Below, piece after piece: positions 39,715 to 48,817 of a stretch of DNA of 64,000 nt; the first letter of the stretch is position 1, and every line of letters starts with the position of its first letter. The notes under the pieces are model-generated. The model ran no database searches. It had not been told where the DNA came from and saw nothing but the letters and a program-made list of their open reading frames with translations. The DNA comes from Mesorhizobium amorphae (GTDB lineage: Bacteria; Pseudomonadota; Alphaproteobacteria; Rhizobiales; Rhizobiaceae). The stretch is taken from the NCBI GenBank assembly GCA_003240775.1, contig QFNI01000009.1:1-64000 (forward strand). The letters run 5' to 3'. Made by a program: the position numbers and the translations under genes.

Positions 39715-41048
39715 CGATCCCCGCACCTCCGCCCACGGTTGCCGTCCTGGGCGCTTCCGGCCTGATCGGCGAAGCGCTCTGCACGTTTCTTCTCGAGCAG
39801 GGCTTCGCGGTCGTGCCCGTGGCGCGGCGCTTCACGCCGGTTCAGGAAGAAGCGTGGCGCGGGCGCCTCCTGCGCGGCCCGCTGGTCGATGCCGGTGCCG
39901 CGGAACTCCGCACGCTTCTTGCCGCGACGCGGGCCGATGTCGTCGTGAACTGCATCGGCGTCCTGCAGGATGCGCCGGGCGCGGCGGCAGCGGACGCCAA
40001 TCACGGCTTCGTCGCGCGGCTCGTCGGCGCCATCCAGGCGCAGGACGGGCCTTCGCCGCTTCTGGTTCACGTCTCGGTGCCCGGCCGGCCGGACGAGGAC
40101 CGGACGGAGTTCAGCCGGGAAAAGCGCGCGGCCGAAGCGGTGATCGGGAATTCCGGCCTTTCCCATGTGATCCTGCGGCCCGGCTTCGTGGTGGCCGATG
40201 CGGCCTATGGCGGCAGCGCCCTGATGCGCGCGCTCGCCATGTTGCCGTTCGATCTGCCCGAGAGCCTCGCTCGGCGCCCCTTCGCTGTGACGGATGTGCG
40301 CGACATCGGCCGCACGGTCGCCTTCCTGCTCGAGGAATGGCGCGCGGGACGTCGCTCGTGGCGTGCGGGCTGGGACGTGATGGAAGACGAGGCCCACAGC
40401 GTGGGCGATGTGCTCACCGCGCTCGGAGCGCGCCTTGCCGGGCCGAAACGGCGGATCACCGTTCCCGAGTGGATGCTTGGGGCCGCCGGGCTTGGCGGAG
40501 ACCTGGTCTCGCGCTGGGGCTGGCGGCCCGCCATGCGCTCCACCGCGCTGGCCGAGATGCGGCGCGGCGTGACGGGCGATCCGAAAGCCTGGCGCGAGGC
40601 AACCGGCATCGCTCCCCGGCCGGGCTCGGCCATCTTGCGCTCGGTCGCCGCCACCGTGCAGGAGCGCTGGTTCGCGCGGCTCTACATGCTGAAGGCGCTG
40701 ATCTTCGGCATCCTCGCGCTCTTTTGGATAGCGTCGGGCGGGATCGCCATCACCGTCGCCTTCGATGCGGCCGCCCGCATCCTCACCGACCACGGCTTCA
40801 GCGAAGGGCTCGCCAAGACCGTCACGGCGGCGACGAGCCTGATGGACATCGCGATCGGCGTGCTGATCCTCAACCGGCGCACCTGCCGCATCGGCCTCCT
40901 CGCGGGCATCGCCCTGTCTCTCTCCTACATGGTGGGGGCAGCCATCCTGACGCCCGCAATGTGGGCCGACCCGCTGGGATCGCTGGTGAAGACGGGGCCG
41001 GCCATCGTCTTGATGATCGTGGGCCTGGCGGTGCTCGACGACAGGTGA
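39711..41048 (+). CDS. NAD(P)-binding epimerase-like protein fused to a DoxX-like membrane domain
   Basis: 445 residues. The N-terminal 290 form an atypical extended SDR (VAVLGASGLIGEALCTFLLEQ, VVVNCIGVLQD, LLVHVSVPG, HVILRPGFVVAD), resembling NDUFA9/YfcH-type proteins. The C-terminal 130 carry four hydrophobic segments starting LYMLKALIFGILALFWIASG, matching the DoxX-like module. The fusion suggests a membrane-anchored NAD(P) protein connected to quinone or redox chemistry. It is coupled to the DUF2269-like gene upstream. The precise role is unknown. Confidence 0.85.
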   Translation: MTIPAPPPTVAVLGASGLIGEALCTFLLEQGFAVVPVARRFTPVQEEAWRGRLLRGPLVDAGAAELRTLLAATRADVVVNCIGVLQDAPGAAAADANHGFVARLVGAIQAQDGPSPLLVHVSVPGRPDEDRTEFSREKRAAEAVIGNSGLSHVILRPGFVVADAAYGGSALMRALAMLPFDLPESLARRPFAVTDVRDIGRTVAFLLEEWRAGRRSWRAGWDVMEDEAHSVGDVLTALGARLAGPKRRITVPEWMLGAAGLGGDLVSRWGWRPAMRSTALAEMRRGVTGDPKAWREATGIAPRPGSAILRSVAATVQERWFARLYMLKALIFGILALFWIASGGIAITVAFDAAARILTDHGFSEGLAKTVTAATSLMDIAIGVLILNRRTCRIGLLAGIALSLSYMVGAAILTPAMWADPLGSLVKTGPAIVLMIVGLAVLDDR

Positions 41049-41064
41049 AGAGGCGCGGAACGCC

Positions 41065-44000
41065 CTAATCCGCGTCCAACACCTCGCGCACCTTGGTGGC
41101 GAGCTGCTCGATGCTGAAGGGCTTGGACAGGATGTTCGCGCCGCGGTCGAAGATGCCGCCATCCATCAGGGAATCGCGGATATAGGCGGTGGTGAAGAGC
41201 ACCCGCAGGCCAGGCCGGGCCTTGAGCGCCAGTTCGGCGAGCTGGCGGCCGGTCATGTCGGGCATCATGATGTCGGTGAAGACGAGCGAGACCGGCTCGC
41301 CCGCCTCGATCATCCGGAGCGCCTCGGTGGCGTTGCGGGTCTCCACCACGCGGTAGCCGAGCTCGCGCAGCGCTTCGGACGAGAACTGGCGCACGCGCTC
41401 CTCGTCCTCCACCACCATCACGATCTCGTCGCTGCCGGCACCCTCCGGCAATCCCTCGCGGGGGCGGGCGGAGGGGAGCGGCGCGCTGCCCTCGAAGCGG
41501 GGCAGGAACACGCTGACGGTGGTGCCGGTGCCGAGCTCGGAGAGGATCTTCACCTGGCCGCCCGACTGGCGGATGAAGCCGAACACCTGGCTGAGCCCGA
41601 GCCCCGTGCCCTTGCCCACGCCCTTGGTGGTGAAGAAGGGGTCGAAGGCCTTTTCGATCACGTCCGCGCTCATGCCCGTGCCGGTGTCGGTGACGTCGAG
41701 GCGCACATATTCGCCGGGCTCGACGCCTTCCTGCTCGGCCTCTTCGCCCCACAAGGCGACATTGGTGGTGAGCACGGTGAGCTGGCCGCCCTCCGGCATG
41801 GCGTCGCGCGCGTTGACGCAAAGGTTGAGGATCGCGTTCTCGAGCTGGCTCGGATCGGCGCGCGAGCGCCAGAGCTCGGGCTGGAGCACGGTCTGGACGC
41901 GGATGTTGTCGCCCAAGGTGCGCGTCAGCATCTCCGTCATGCCTTCCAGCATGGCGTTGGCGTCGATGGCTTCGGGCGCGAGCGGCTGCTGGCGCGAGAA
42001 GGCGAGCAGGCGCTGGGTGAGGGCGGCTGCGCGGTTGGCGCCGTCCATCGCGCCCTCGATGAAGCGGCCGACATCGGTGTCGCCCCGCGCCAAGCGCCGC
42101 TGCAGGAGGTTGAGGCCGCCGATCACCACGGCCATCATGTTGTTGAAGTCGTGCGCGATGCCGCCGGTGAGCTGGCCCACCGCTTCCATCTTCTGCATCT
42201 GGCGCACCTGCTCCTCGGCTTCCACGAGGCGATCCTGGGCGCGCAGGCGCTCGGTCACGTCGTGCACGAACTGGTAGGCGCCGATGCGGTTGCCCGCGCG
42301 GTCGAGCAGGGGGTTGAACTTCATCTCGTAGAAGCGGCGGTCGAGCGCGGGGTCGCCGAAGCTCTGGACCTCCACGAACTCCTCGCCGGCCAGCGCGCGG
42401 CCCCACACGGCGCGCACCTCCTCGCGGTGCTCGGGCTTGGAGGCGAGCAGGTCGAGCATGCTCTCGCCCACCTTGGGGCGGATGCCGAAGATGCGCTCGA
42501 ACTCGTCGGCGGAGGCCTTGTTGATGGCGAGCCAGCGATAGTCGAGGTCGGCCACCTGCACGAAGGCGTCGGTGGTTTCGAGAACGGTGGCGAGCAGGTT
42601 GCGCTCGGCGGTGCGCTCGGCGACCTTTTCCTCGAGCAGCACGGTGAGCGCGGTCAATTCGGCTTGCGCGCGGCGGCGCTCGACGGCCGCGCGCGTGCGC
42701 TCGGCCACCTCGCGCATGAGCGCGATGTCGTCCGTGGAATAGATGCGGGGGCTCGCGTGGTTGAGGTAGAGCAGCGCCACGAAGGCGCCGTTCTCGGTGA
42801 GCGGCATGTTGACGAAGGAGCGGGCGGAGATCTCTTCCAGCACCGCGGCCGTGTCGGCCGTGCGCGGATCGCTGCGGGCATCCGTCACGATGGCCGTCTC
42901 GCCGCGCTTGAGGTCGTCGATATAGGAGCCATGATCACGGAAATGCAGCGTTCCCGCGATGGTCTTGATGCCCGGCGCGTTCCAGTCGCGCTCCACGGTG
43001 ATGGTTTCGCGCACGGGGTCGATCGTGCCGTAGCCCGCGCGGCTGACGCCGAGCGTGGTGCCGAGAAGCTCCGCGCCGGCATAGGCGATGTCGGCGGGGT
43101 CGGACAGGTCGCGCAGCCGGTCGTCGAGCAGGGAAAGTGCCGCGCGCCGGCGCAGCACGGCTTCCGCGCGGGCGCGTTCGACGGCCGCCCAGGAAAGCTG
43201 GGCGACCTCGCGCACGAGCGCCACCTCGTCTTCGCTCCAGCGGCGCGGGACGGCGCTCGACACGTAGAGGCCCGCTTCCCACACCCCGCCGCGCACGAGC
43301 GGCACGTTGATGCCCGCACCCGTGCCCAGGCGGCGCATGCGCGGGAGAGCCACGCGCTCGGCTTCAGCCTCCCGGTCATGGAACACGAAGGCATCGCCAT
43401 CCGCGAGGGTGCGGGAATAGTCGGGACCGAGTGCCGAGACATCCTCGGTGCCCGACAGGCGGGGCAGGGTCTCGTCGGTCCAGTTCGGGCCGTAGGTGAA
43501 GAGTGCGTCGTTCTTCACCGTGTAAAAGCCGACGCGGCCGACGCCGAGCCTCCCCGCCAAGCGCTGCGAGGTGCGCTCCATGATGGCTTCGGGCGAGGGC
43601 AGCGAGCGCTGCGCTTCCGAAAGCGAGATCACGAAGTCGCGCTCGTCTCGCGCGGTGCGCACCTCTTCCTCGCTGCGCTTGCGCGCGGTGATGTCGAAGG
43701 AAACGCCGGGAAAATGGAGGGGCTTGCCGTTCTCGTCGAACACGCAGCGCCCCTGGGCCGCGACCCAGTGCAGCCCGCCGGGCACGACCACGCGGAACTC
43801 GGTGAGGAAATCCTGCCCGGTCGCGAGCGTCTCGCCGATCTCGGCGCGGACGCGGGGCGCGTCCTCGGGATGCACCGAGCCGCTCATGGCGTCGAGCGGC
43901 ACGCCCTCTTCGAGCCTCTTCGGGTCGATGCCGTAAAGCGCCGCAAAGCGCGCATCGGCCGTCAAGCGGTCGGCGGGGATGTCCCAATCCCACGAGCCCA

Positions 44001-44940
44001 CGCCGCCGCCTGCGGAAAGGGCGAGTTCCAGGCGCTCGGCGCCGCTGCGCAGCGCTTCCTCCGCGCGCACGCGCTCGGTCACGTCGGTCGCCTGGACGAA
44101 GATGCCGCTGGTCATGCCGGTCGGGCCGCGAACCGGCTGGTAGACGAAATCGAGCAGGCGCTCCTCGACGGGCGCGCCGGGCATGCGCTGGAGCATGGCG
44201 GGCATGGCATGGCCGATGAAGGGCTCACCCGTGCTGTAGACGCGGTCGAGAAGGTCGATGAAGGCCTGTCCGACGACCTCGGGCAGGGCACGGGCGACCG
44301 GCTTGCCCTCCACCGAGCGATGGCCGATCAGCTGGAGATAGGCGGCGTTGACGATCTCGAACACGTGCTGGGGCCCGCGCAGCAGTGCCATCGCGCCGGG
44401 TGCCTGGCGGAACATGGCGGCAAGGCGCTCGATCTCGTTGCGGGTCTCGCGCGCGCTGCGCGCCTCGACGGTGGTTTCCACGCAGACGCAGAGCATGCCG
44501 ACTACCTCGCCGCTCGCGCTGTCGCGCACGGGCGTGTAGCCGAACGAGAAATAGGCCTCCTCGGGATAGCCGTTGCGCTTGAGCACGAAGTGCATGTCGT
44601 CCACGGTCGCGGGCATGCCGGCATAGGCCGCCTCCATGATCGGGCCGAGCTTGTCGATCACCTCGGGCCAGACGGTGGCGAAGGGCTTGCCGAGCGCCCA
44701 GGGGTGCTTGCCGCCGCACAGAACCGCATAGGCGTCGTTGTAGAGCATGGTGCGCTCGGGGCCCCAGGTCAGCAGCATCGCCTGGCGCGCGGACAAGACG
44801 ACCTGAAGCAGCGTGCGCAACTCGGACGGCCAGGAGGCAGGGGCTCCAAGCGAGGTTTTCTCCCAGGCGATCGCGCGCAGGGCCGCGCTCGTTCCGCCAC
44901 CGCCGCGGCCGAGAAAGGCGAGGTCGTCCGTCTGGCTCAT
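41065..44940 (-). CDS. Hybrid sensor histidine kinase with PAS and GAF domains
   Basis: 1291 residues, cytosolic (no membrane segments). From the N-terminus: PAS units at about 35-160, 175-295 and 300-425; two GAF-like domains at about 440-600 and 610-770 (TAVERRRAQAEL linker); another PAS at about 790-915 (LATVLETTDAFVQVADLDYRWLAINKA); HisKA with the phospho-His in LTGGIAHDFNNMMAVV (near 930); HATPase (NLCVNARDAMPEGG, DTGTGMS, GTGLGLSQVFGFIRQSGG); and a C-terminal receiver with phospho-Asp in LVFTDIMMPDMTGRQ. This is the soluble hybrid kinase type abundant in plant-associated alphaproteobacteria. It is divergent from heme oxygenase, close to the bacteriophytochrome. Confidence 0.93.
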   Translation of the reverse strand: MSQTDDLAFLGRGGGGTSAALRAIAWEKTSLGAPASWPSELRTLLQVVLSARQAMLLTWGPERTMLYNDAYAVLCGGKHPWALGKPFATVWPEVIDKLGPIMEAAYAGMPATVDDMHFVLKRNGYPEEAYFSFGYTPVRDSASGEVVGMLCVCVETTVEARSARETRNEIERLAAMFRQAPGAMALLRGPQHVFEIVNAAYLQLIGHRSVEGKPVARALPEVVGQAFIDLLDRVYSTGEPFIGHAMPAMLQRMPGAPVEERLLDFVYQPVRGPTGMTSGIFVQATDVTERVRAEEALRSGAERLELALSAGGGVGSWDWDIPADRLTADARFAALYGIDPKRLEEGVPLDAMSGSVHPEDAPRVRAEIGETLATGQDFLTEFRVVVPGGLHWVAAQGRCVFDENGKPLHFPGVSFDITARKRSEEEVRTARDERDFVISLSEAQRSLPSPEAIMERTSQRLAGRLGVGRVGFYTVKNDALFTYGPNWTDETLPRLSGTEDVSALGPDYSRTLADGDAFVFHDREAEAERVALPRMRRLGTGAGINVPLVRGGVWEAGLYVSSAVPRRWSEDEVALVREVAQLSWAAVERARAEAVLRRRAALSLLDDRLRDLSDPADIAYAGAELLGTTLGVSRAGYGTIDPVRETITVERDWNAPGIKTIAGTLHFRDHGSYIDDLKRGETAIVTDARSDPRTADTAAVLEEISARSFVNMPLTENGAFVALLYLNHASPRIYSTDDIALMREVAERTRAAVERRRAQAELTALTVLLEEKVAERTAERNLLATVLETTDAFVQVADLDYRWLAINKASADEFERIFGIRPKVGESMLDLLASKPEHREEVRAVWGRALAGEEFVEVQSFGDPALDRRFYEMKFNPLLDRAGNRIGAYQFVHDVTERLRAQDRLVEAEEQVRQMQKMEAVGQLTGGIAHDFNNMMAVVIGGLNLLQRRLARGDTDVGRFIEGAMDGANRAAALTQRLLAFSRQQPLAPEAIDANAMLEGMTEMLTRTLGDNIRVQTVLQPELWRSRADPSQLENAILNLCVNARDAMPEGGQLTVLTTNVALWGEEAEQEGVEPGEYVRLDVTDTGTGMSADVIEKAFDPFFTTKGVGKGTGLGLSQVFGFIRQSGGQVKILSELGTGTTVSVFLPRFEGSAPLPSARPREGLPEGAGSDEIVMVVEDEERVRQFSSEALRELGYRVVETRNATEALRMIEAGEPVSLVFTDIMMPDMTGRQLAELALKARPGLRVLFTTAYIRDSLMDGGIFDRGANILSKPFSIEQLATKVREVLDAD

Positions 44941-45149
44941 GCCGGGTTGCCGCCCTTCAGGGGGGCAGGGGGAGTTGCGGTGTGTCGCAAGGGCGCGCTG
45001 CCTCTCAGGATGGGGCGGGGATGAGCCTTAAGCGCACCCCGTGACGTGTCAAGGACGCCAAAGCGCCCGATAGGAAGGAAAGCCTTGGCCGCAGGCTCAC
45101 GCGAACCCTTGCCTTGACCAGGCCCGCTTTGAATGGCAACGCGTCGGGC

Positions 45150-45689
45150 ATGATGCTCGACACCGCCATTCCCGAAGGCTCCGCCCGCGCTGCGCTGCGC
45201 GGCCGCACATCCGCAGCCCATGAGGGCATCGATGCAGCCTTCGCGCGCTTCGACCTCGGGGATGCCCGGTCCTACGGGCAGTTCCTCGAAGCGCATGGGC
45301 GCGTGCTGCCCACGCTCGAAGCGCTTCTTGCCACAAGCGAGGCGCTGCCCGCCTGGCGGCCGCGCCTCGCGCTTCTCGCGGAAGACCTGGCCGTGCTCGG
45401 CGCGGAAGGCCCGCGCGAACCGCAGAACCTGCCCGCGATGGGCGCGCCTGCGCTGCACGGCGTGCTCTACGTGCTCGAAGGCTCGCGGCTCGGCGGCAAG
45501 CTGCTCGCGCGCGGCGTGGGCGAGGGGCTGCCGAGCGCCTTCCTTTCGGCAGGGCACGAAAAGGGCGAATGGCGCAACCTGCTCGAACAGCTCGACGCTG
45601 CCGCCGCCGCGAACGGCGCGGCCTGGCTGGACGAGGCCGTGGCAGGCGCGCAGTTCGCCTTCCGGCTCTACGGCAAGGCGGCCGCCTGA
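45150..45689 (+). CDS. bphO: Heme oxygenase (biliverdin-forming, BphO type)
   Basis: 179 residues from the ATG at 45150 (a second ATG at 45153; a TTG at 45114 is in frame but unconvincing). The proximal heme ligand is the His in RTSAAHEGIDAAFARFD. LHGVLYVLEGSRLGGKLLARGV is the distal-helix Gly-rich region of bacterial heme oxygenases. It opens heme to biliverdin, the chromophore of the bacteriophytochrome encoded on the opposite strand, whose stop lies only 10 bases away. The tail-to-tail arrangement is less usual than a bphO-bphP operon. Confidence 0.9.
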   Translation: MMLDTAIPEGSARAALRGRTSAAHEGIDAAFARFDLGDARSYGQFLEAHGRVLPTLEALLATSEALPAWRPRLALLAEDLAVLGAEGPREPQNLPAMGAPALHGVLYVLEGSRLGGKLLARGVGEGLPSAFLSAGHEKGEWRNLLEQLDAAAAANGAAWLDEAVAGAQFAFRLYGKAAA

Positions 45690-45699
45690 GGCGGCGCGC

Positions 45700-47898
45700 T
45701 CACTCCTCGACGTCGAACGAGCTTTCCGTCGGGGCCAGCACGATCACGCGCATGCCGGGATCGTTGGACGTGTAGTCCACCGTGCCCTGCAAGCGGTCCA
45801 CCATCGCGCTGATCATCTGCGTGCCGAAGCCCTTGCCGCCCGCGCGCTCCTCGGGGTGGCTGCCGGTGCTGCCGGAGCCCTCGTCGGCCACCACGAGACG
45901 GAACTGGTTGCGGTGCTGGTCGAGCGCGATGGATATCGGGCCGGGACGGCCGTCATAGGCGTATTTCGTGGCGTTGATGACGAGCTCGGTCAGGATCAAG
46001 CCCACCGTCACCGCGCGGTCGGCCGAAACCAGAACGGGCGAGATGTCCAGCCGGATCTGGTCGGCCCATTCCGCGCCCATCGACGAGCGCATGTCGACGG
46101 TCAGCTCTTCCAGGTAGCGGCTCAGATCGACCGCGCCGATGGAATCGTTGCGATGGAGCCTGCGATGCACGAGCGCCACGGCCGACAAGCGGCGCTGCGC
46201 CTCGCGCAGGTGGGTGGTCAGCGTCGGGTCGTTCGCCTGGCGGCTCTGCAGGCCCAGAAAGGCCGAAACGAGCTGCAGGCTGTTCTGCACGCGGTGGTTC
46301 ACCTCCTTGATGAGGTAGTCCTTCTCGCCGAGCAGGGATTCCTTTTCGCTCACAAGCCCCGTCAGGCGGCGGTTCAGCTCGCGCAGCTGGCGGTTCTGGC
46401 GCAGGTCGATCAGGCCGCGGCGGAAGCGGGACGCAGCCTCCATCTCCAGAAGCGTCCAGGGGCGCGACTCGTTGCGCACCCGCTCGCTCCAGTTCTCGAA
46501 GGAGGTGCGCGGGGTGAGCACGGCGTTGCGGTCGAGGGCCACGGCCTTGTGGGGGTTGCCCGCCCAGTTGACCACGGCAACCTTTTCGGCACGGAACCAG
46601 AGATACAGCTCCCCCTCGTCGCCCGGCACCGAAAGCGCCAGCACGCCGCTCGCGCGCTCGGCGAAGTTCTCGGCCGGCGGGTATTCGGCGGGCAGGCGGT
46701 GGGTGGCATAGGGCTCGGCGGAGGCGCGGTCGCCCAGCCAGCGCGCGAGGCGGCGGATGTCCTGGGGGGCAGGGCATTCGCCCATCTGGCGCAGTTCCTT
46801 GCCGCGCATCATCGCGAAGCCGTCGGCGGGGAAGATGCGGCTGAGGTCGTCGCCGCTGCCGCGGAAGATCGCGTCGATGGAGATGTCGCGGTCGAGGTCG
46901 GACAGAACCTGATCCTGGGCGGCGCGCAGGCGCAGGCGCAGGCGGTAGTTCTCGGCGTCCTCGCGCGCCTTGATCTGGCGCGACAGGCTGCCCGCCAGCG
47001 CCTGGACCGCGGCGCGTGTCTCAAACGGCATCGCGAGCGGCGTCTCGTTGTGGCAGGCGATCAGGCCCCACAGCACGCCGTCCTTGACGATGGAAGCCGA
47101 AGCCGAGGCCTGAACGCCCATGTTGCGAAGATACTGCACATGGATGGGCGAGACCGAGCGCATGCCGACATCGCTCAGGTCGATGTCGGCGAAGCCCTCG
47201 CCCGCGGGCCGGATTGGGGCGGGCACATAGCCCACATCGGGGATCACGCGGATGCGGTTGCGCACATAGAGCGCGCGCGCCTGGCGGGGAATGTCGGAAG
47301 CCGGGAAATGGTGGTGCAGAAAGGCTGCGAGGCGCGGGTCGCGATCCTCGGCCACGACCTCGCCCGCGCCATCGTCGAGAAACCGGTAGATCATGACGCG
47401 GCCGTAGCCCGTCAGTTCGCGGAAGGCGGTGGCCGCGCGGTCGCACAGGCCCGAAAGGTCGGTCGAGCGCTCGAAGAGATTGTTCCAGCCGTCGAGCCGG
47501 CCGAGCATGGCCGCAGCCGTGGGCGGAATGGCGGTGGCGGGTTCGAGCTCGGCCAGGATATAGGTGCCGGAGCGGTGCAGCGTGGCGTCGAGGCGCGTGG
47601 CGTTGAGACCTTCCACCACGCCGACCGACAGGCCGCCGCCCGGGCCGACATCGGTGCGCTGGAGAAGGGCCGCGATGTCGCTGCCGAGCAGGGCTGAAAG
47701 GGACGCGCCGAGCCATTCCGGCGTCAGCGCGGTCTCCACCGGCCCGGCGCCTGCCACCACCTCGAGGCTCGCAGCGTCGGCTATCAGAAGCAGGCCGTGC
47801 GGCTGGATCGAGCCGGGAACATGGATCGGCTCGCGATCGCAGGCGTTCAGCGCGGTCGCGTCGATGCCGTGTGCCGGATCATCGGAAGGAAGCGTCAA
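45700..47898 (-). CDS. bphP: Bacteriophytochrome sensor kinase (HisKA_2/HWE type)
   Basis: 732 residues from a TTG at 47898 (AAAGG upstream; a longer frame lacks family similarity). The biliverdin-binding Cys is Cys20 in NACDREPIHVPGSIQPHG. The PAS (20-130), GAF (about 150-310, FPASDIPRQAR at 198-208), and PHY (about 330-510, tongue PRTSF at 463-467) domains are all intact, so light sensing should work. The kinase is of the HisKA_2 type with the phospho-His at about 535 (KEVNHRVQNSLQLVSAFLGLQSR), then a HATPase. No receiver domain is attached and no free response regulator is nearby. Confidence 0.95.
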   Translation of the reverse strand: MTLPSDDPAHGIDATALNACDREPIHVPGSIQPHGLLLIADAASLEVVAGAGPVETALTPEWLGASLSALLGSDIAALLQRTDVGPGGGLSVGVVEGLNATRLDATLHRSGTYILAELEPATAIPPTAAAMLGRLDGWNNLFERSTDLSGLCDRAATAFRELTGYGRVMIYRFLDDGAGEVVAEDRDPRLAAFLHHHFPASDIPRQARALYVRNRIRVIPDVGYVPAPIRPAGEGFADIDLSDVGMRSVSPIHVQYLRNMGVQASASASIVKDGVLWGLIACHNETPLAMPFETRAAVQALAGSLSRQIKAREDAENYRLRLRLRAAQDQVLSDLDRDISIDAIFRGSGDDLSRIFPADGFAMMRGKELRQMGECPAPQDIRRLARWLGDRASAEPYATHRLPAEYPPAENFAERASGVLALSVPGDEGELYLWFRAEKVAVVNWAGNPHKAVALDRNAVLTPRTSFENWSERVRNESRPWTLLEMEAASRFRRGLIDLRQNRQLRELNRRLTGLVSEKESLLGEKDYLIKEVNHRVQNSLQLVSAFLGLQSRQANDPTLTTHLREAQRRLSAVALVHRRLHRNDSIGAVDLSRYLEELTVDMRSSMGAEWADQIRLDISPVLVSADRAVTVGLILTELVINATKYAYDGRPGPISIALDQHRNQFRLVVADEGSGSTGSHPEERAGGKGFGTQMISAMVDRLQGTVDYTSNDPGMRVIVLAPTESSFDVEE

Positions 47899-48133
47899 GA
47901 AGTTGCCTTTCGCGTGACGGGATGCGGGCGCATGAAACGGTCCTCCCGAAGAGGCGCGCGCAAAGGGTGGCGGCCGTTTTGGTCGCTTTCGCAAAAAGGG
48001 GCAAGCGGCTTTTTCGAGGCCGGACCGCAGGCCGCAGGGGTTCCGGTCGGCTGGCTGTGGAGCGCTCCCACACTATAACCGATTTGGCTAGACGGCAAAC
48101 GGATCGACGCGCCAAGCGCGAACAAGGCAAGAG

Positions 48134-48811
48134 ATGACCGAGGCCGAGCTGGACGAGCTTTTGTCGGATTGCCCGGTTCTCTTTCACATGGCCGAAAAGG
48201 GCGCCTGGCCGCTCATTCGCCGTCACGGACTTTTGAGCACCTCGAGGCTGCTCGACCTCTTCGAAGTGCAGGGAGAGGCGCGCAATGCCGTCGAATCCGC
48301 CCGCAGGCCCCAAAGCGTCGTGCTGGAAGACGCGCAAAACGGGCGCGTGGTGATCCGCGACAACAAGCCGATGGCCGACGCGAGCCTCCGCCGCTGCCTG
48401 GAGGACCGGCTCGAGCCCACGGACTGGTACCGCATCCTCAACGGGCGCGTGTTCTTCTGGCTGTCCGAGAAGCGGCTCATGAAACTGCTCGGCGCACGCT
48501 CCTACGCCCAGGCCGAGCACGACGTCCTGCGGATCGACGCGCGCGCGTTCGTGGAAGCTTTCCGGCCGCGCATCACGCTTTCGCCGATCAACAGCGGAGC
48601 GACCAGCCGGTTTCCGGCCAAGCGGGGATCGCAAACCTTCCTGCCGATTGCCGACTACCCCTATGCCGAATGGCGCAAAAAGCGGGCGCGCGGCGAGCGC
48701 GTGGTGGAGCTTGCGGTGACGGGCGCGGCCGAAGGGGTGGAACGGTTCGTGGAGAAGGTGGTGCGGATGAAAGGCGACGCGGAGGTCAAGGTGGTCTGGG
48801 AGCGGGGGTAG
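48134..48811 (+). CDS. DUF7002-like protein, possible ADP-ribosyltransferase fold
   Basis: 225 residues from ATG at 48134. The N-terminus LFHMAEKGAWPLIRRHGLLSTSRLLDLF and later WYRILNGRVFFWLSEKRLMKLL, INSGATSRFPAKRGSQTFLPIADYPY are typical of a widespread uncharacterised family. The early H-x-(n)-HGLLSTS pattern recalls the NAD-binding entry of ADP-ribosyltransferase-fold proteins. That is an impression, not a demonstrated relation. It is divergent from bphP and convergent with the secreted-protein gene. Confidence 0.75.
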   Translation: MTEAELDELLSDCPVLFHMAEKGAWPLIRRHGLLSTSRLLDLFEVQGEARNAVESARRPQSVVLEDAQNGRVVIRDNKPMADASLRRCLEDRLEPTDWYRILNGRVFFWLSEKRLMKLLGARSYAQAEHDVLRIDARAFVEAFRPRITLSPINSGATSRFPAKRGSQTFLPIADYPYAEWRKKRARGERVVELAVTGAAEGVERFVEKVVRMKGDAEVKVVWERG

Positions 48812-48817
48812 AAGCGG

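Noticed and set aside
42151..45024. A 957-codon open frame on the plus strand opposite the hybrid kinase
   Set aside because: It is a GC-driven shadow of the minus-strand kinase: His/Arg/Gly-rich, no domain, no ribosome site, and the kinase on the other strand has clear domains throughout.
45220..47697. Long plus-strand frame over the heme oxygenase and phytochrome genes
   Set aside because: It is antisense to bphP and out of frame with bphO; no recognisable domain.
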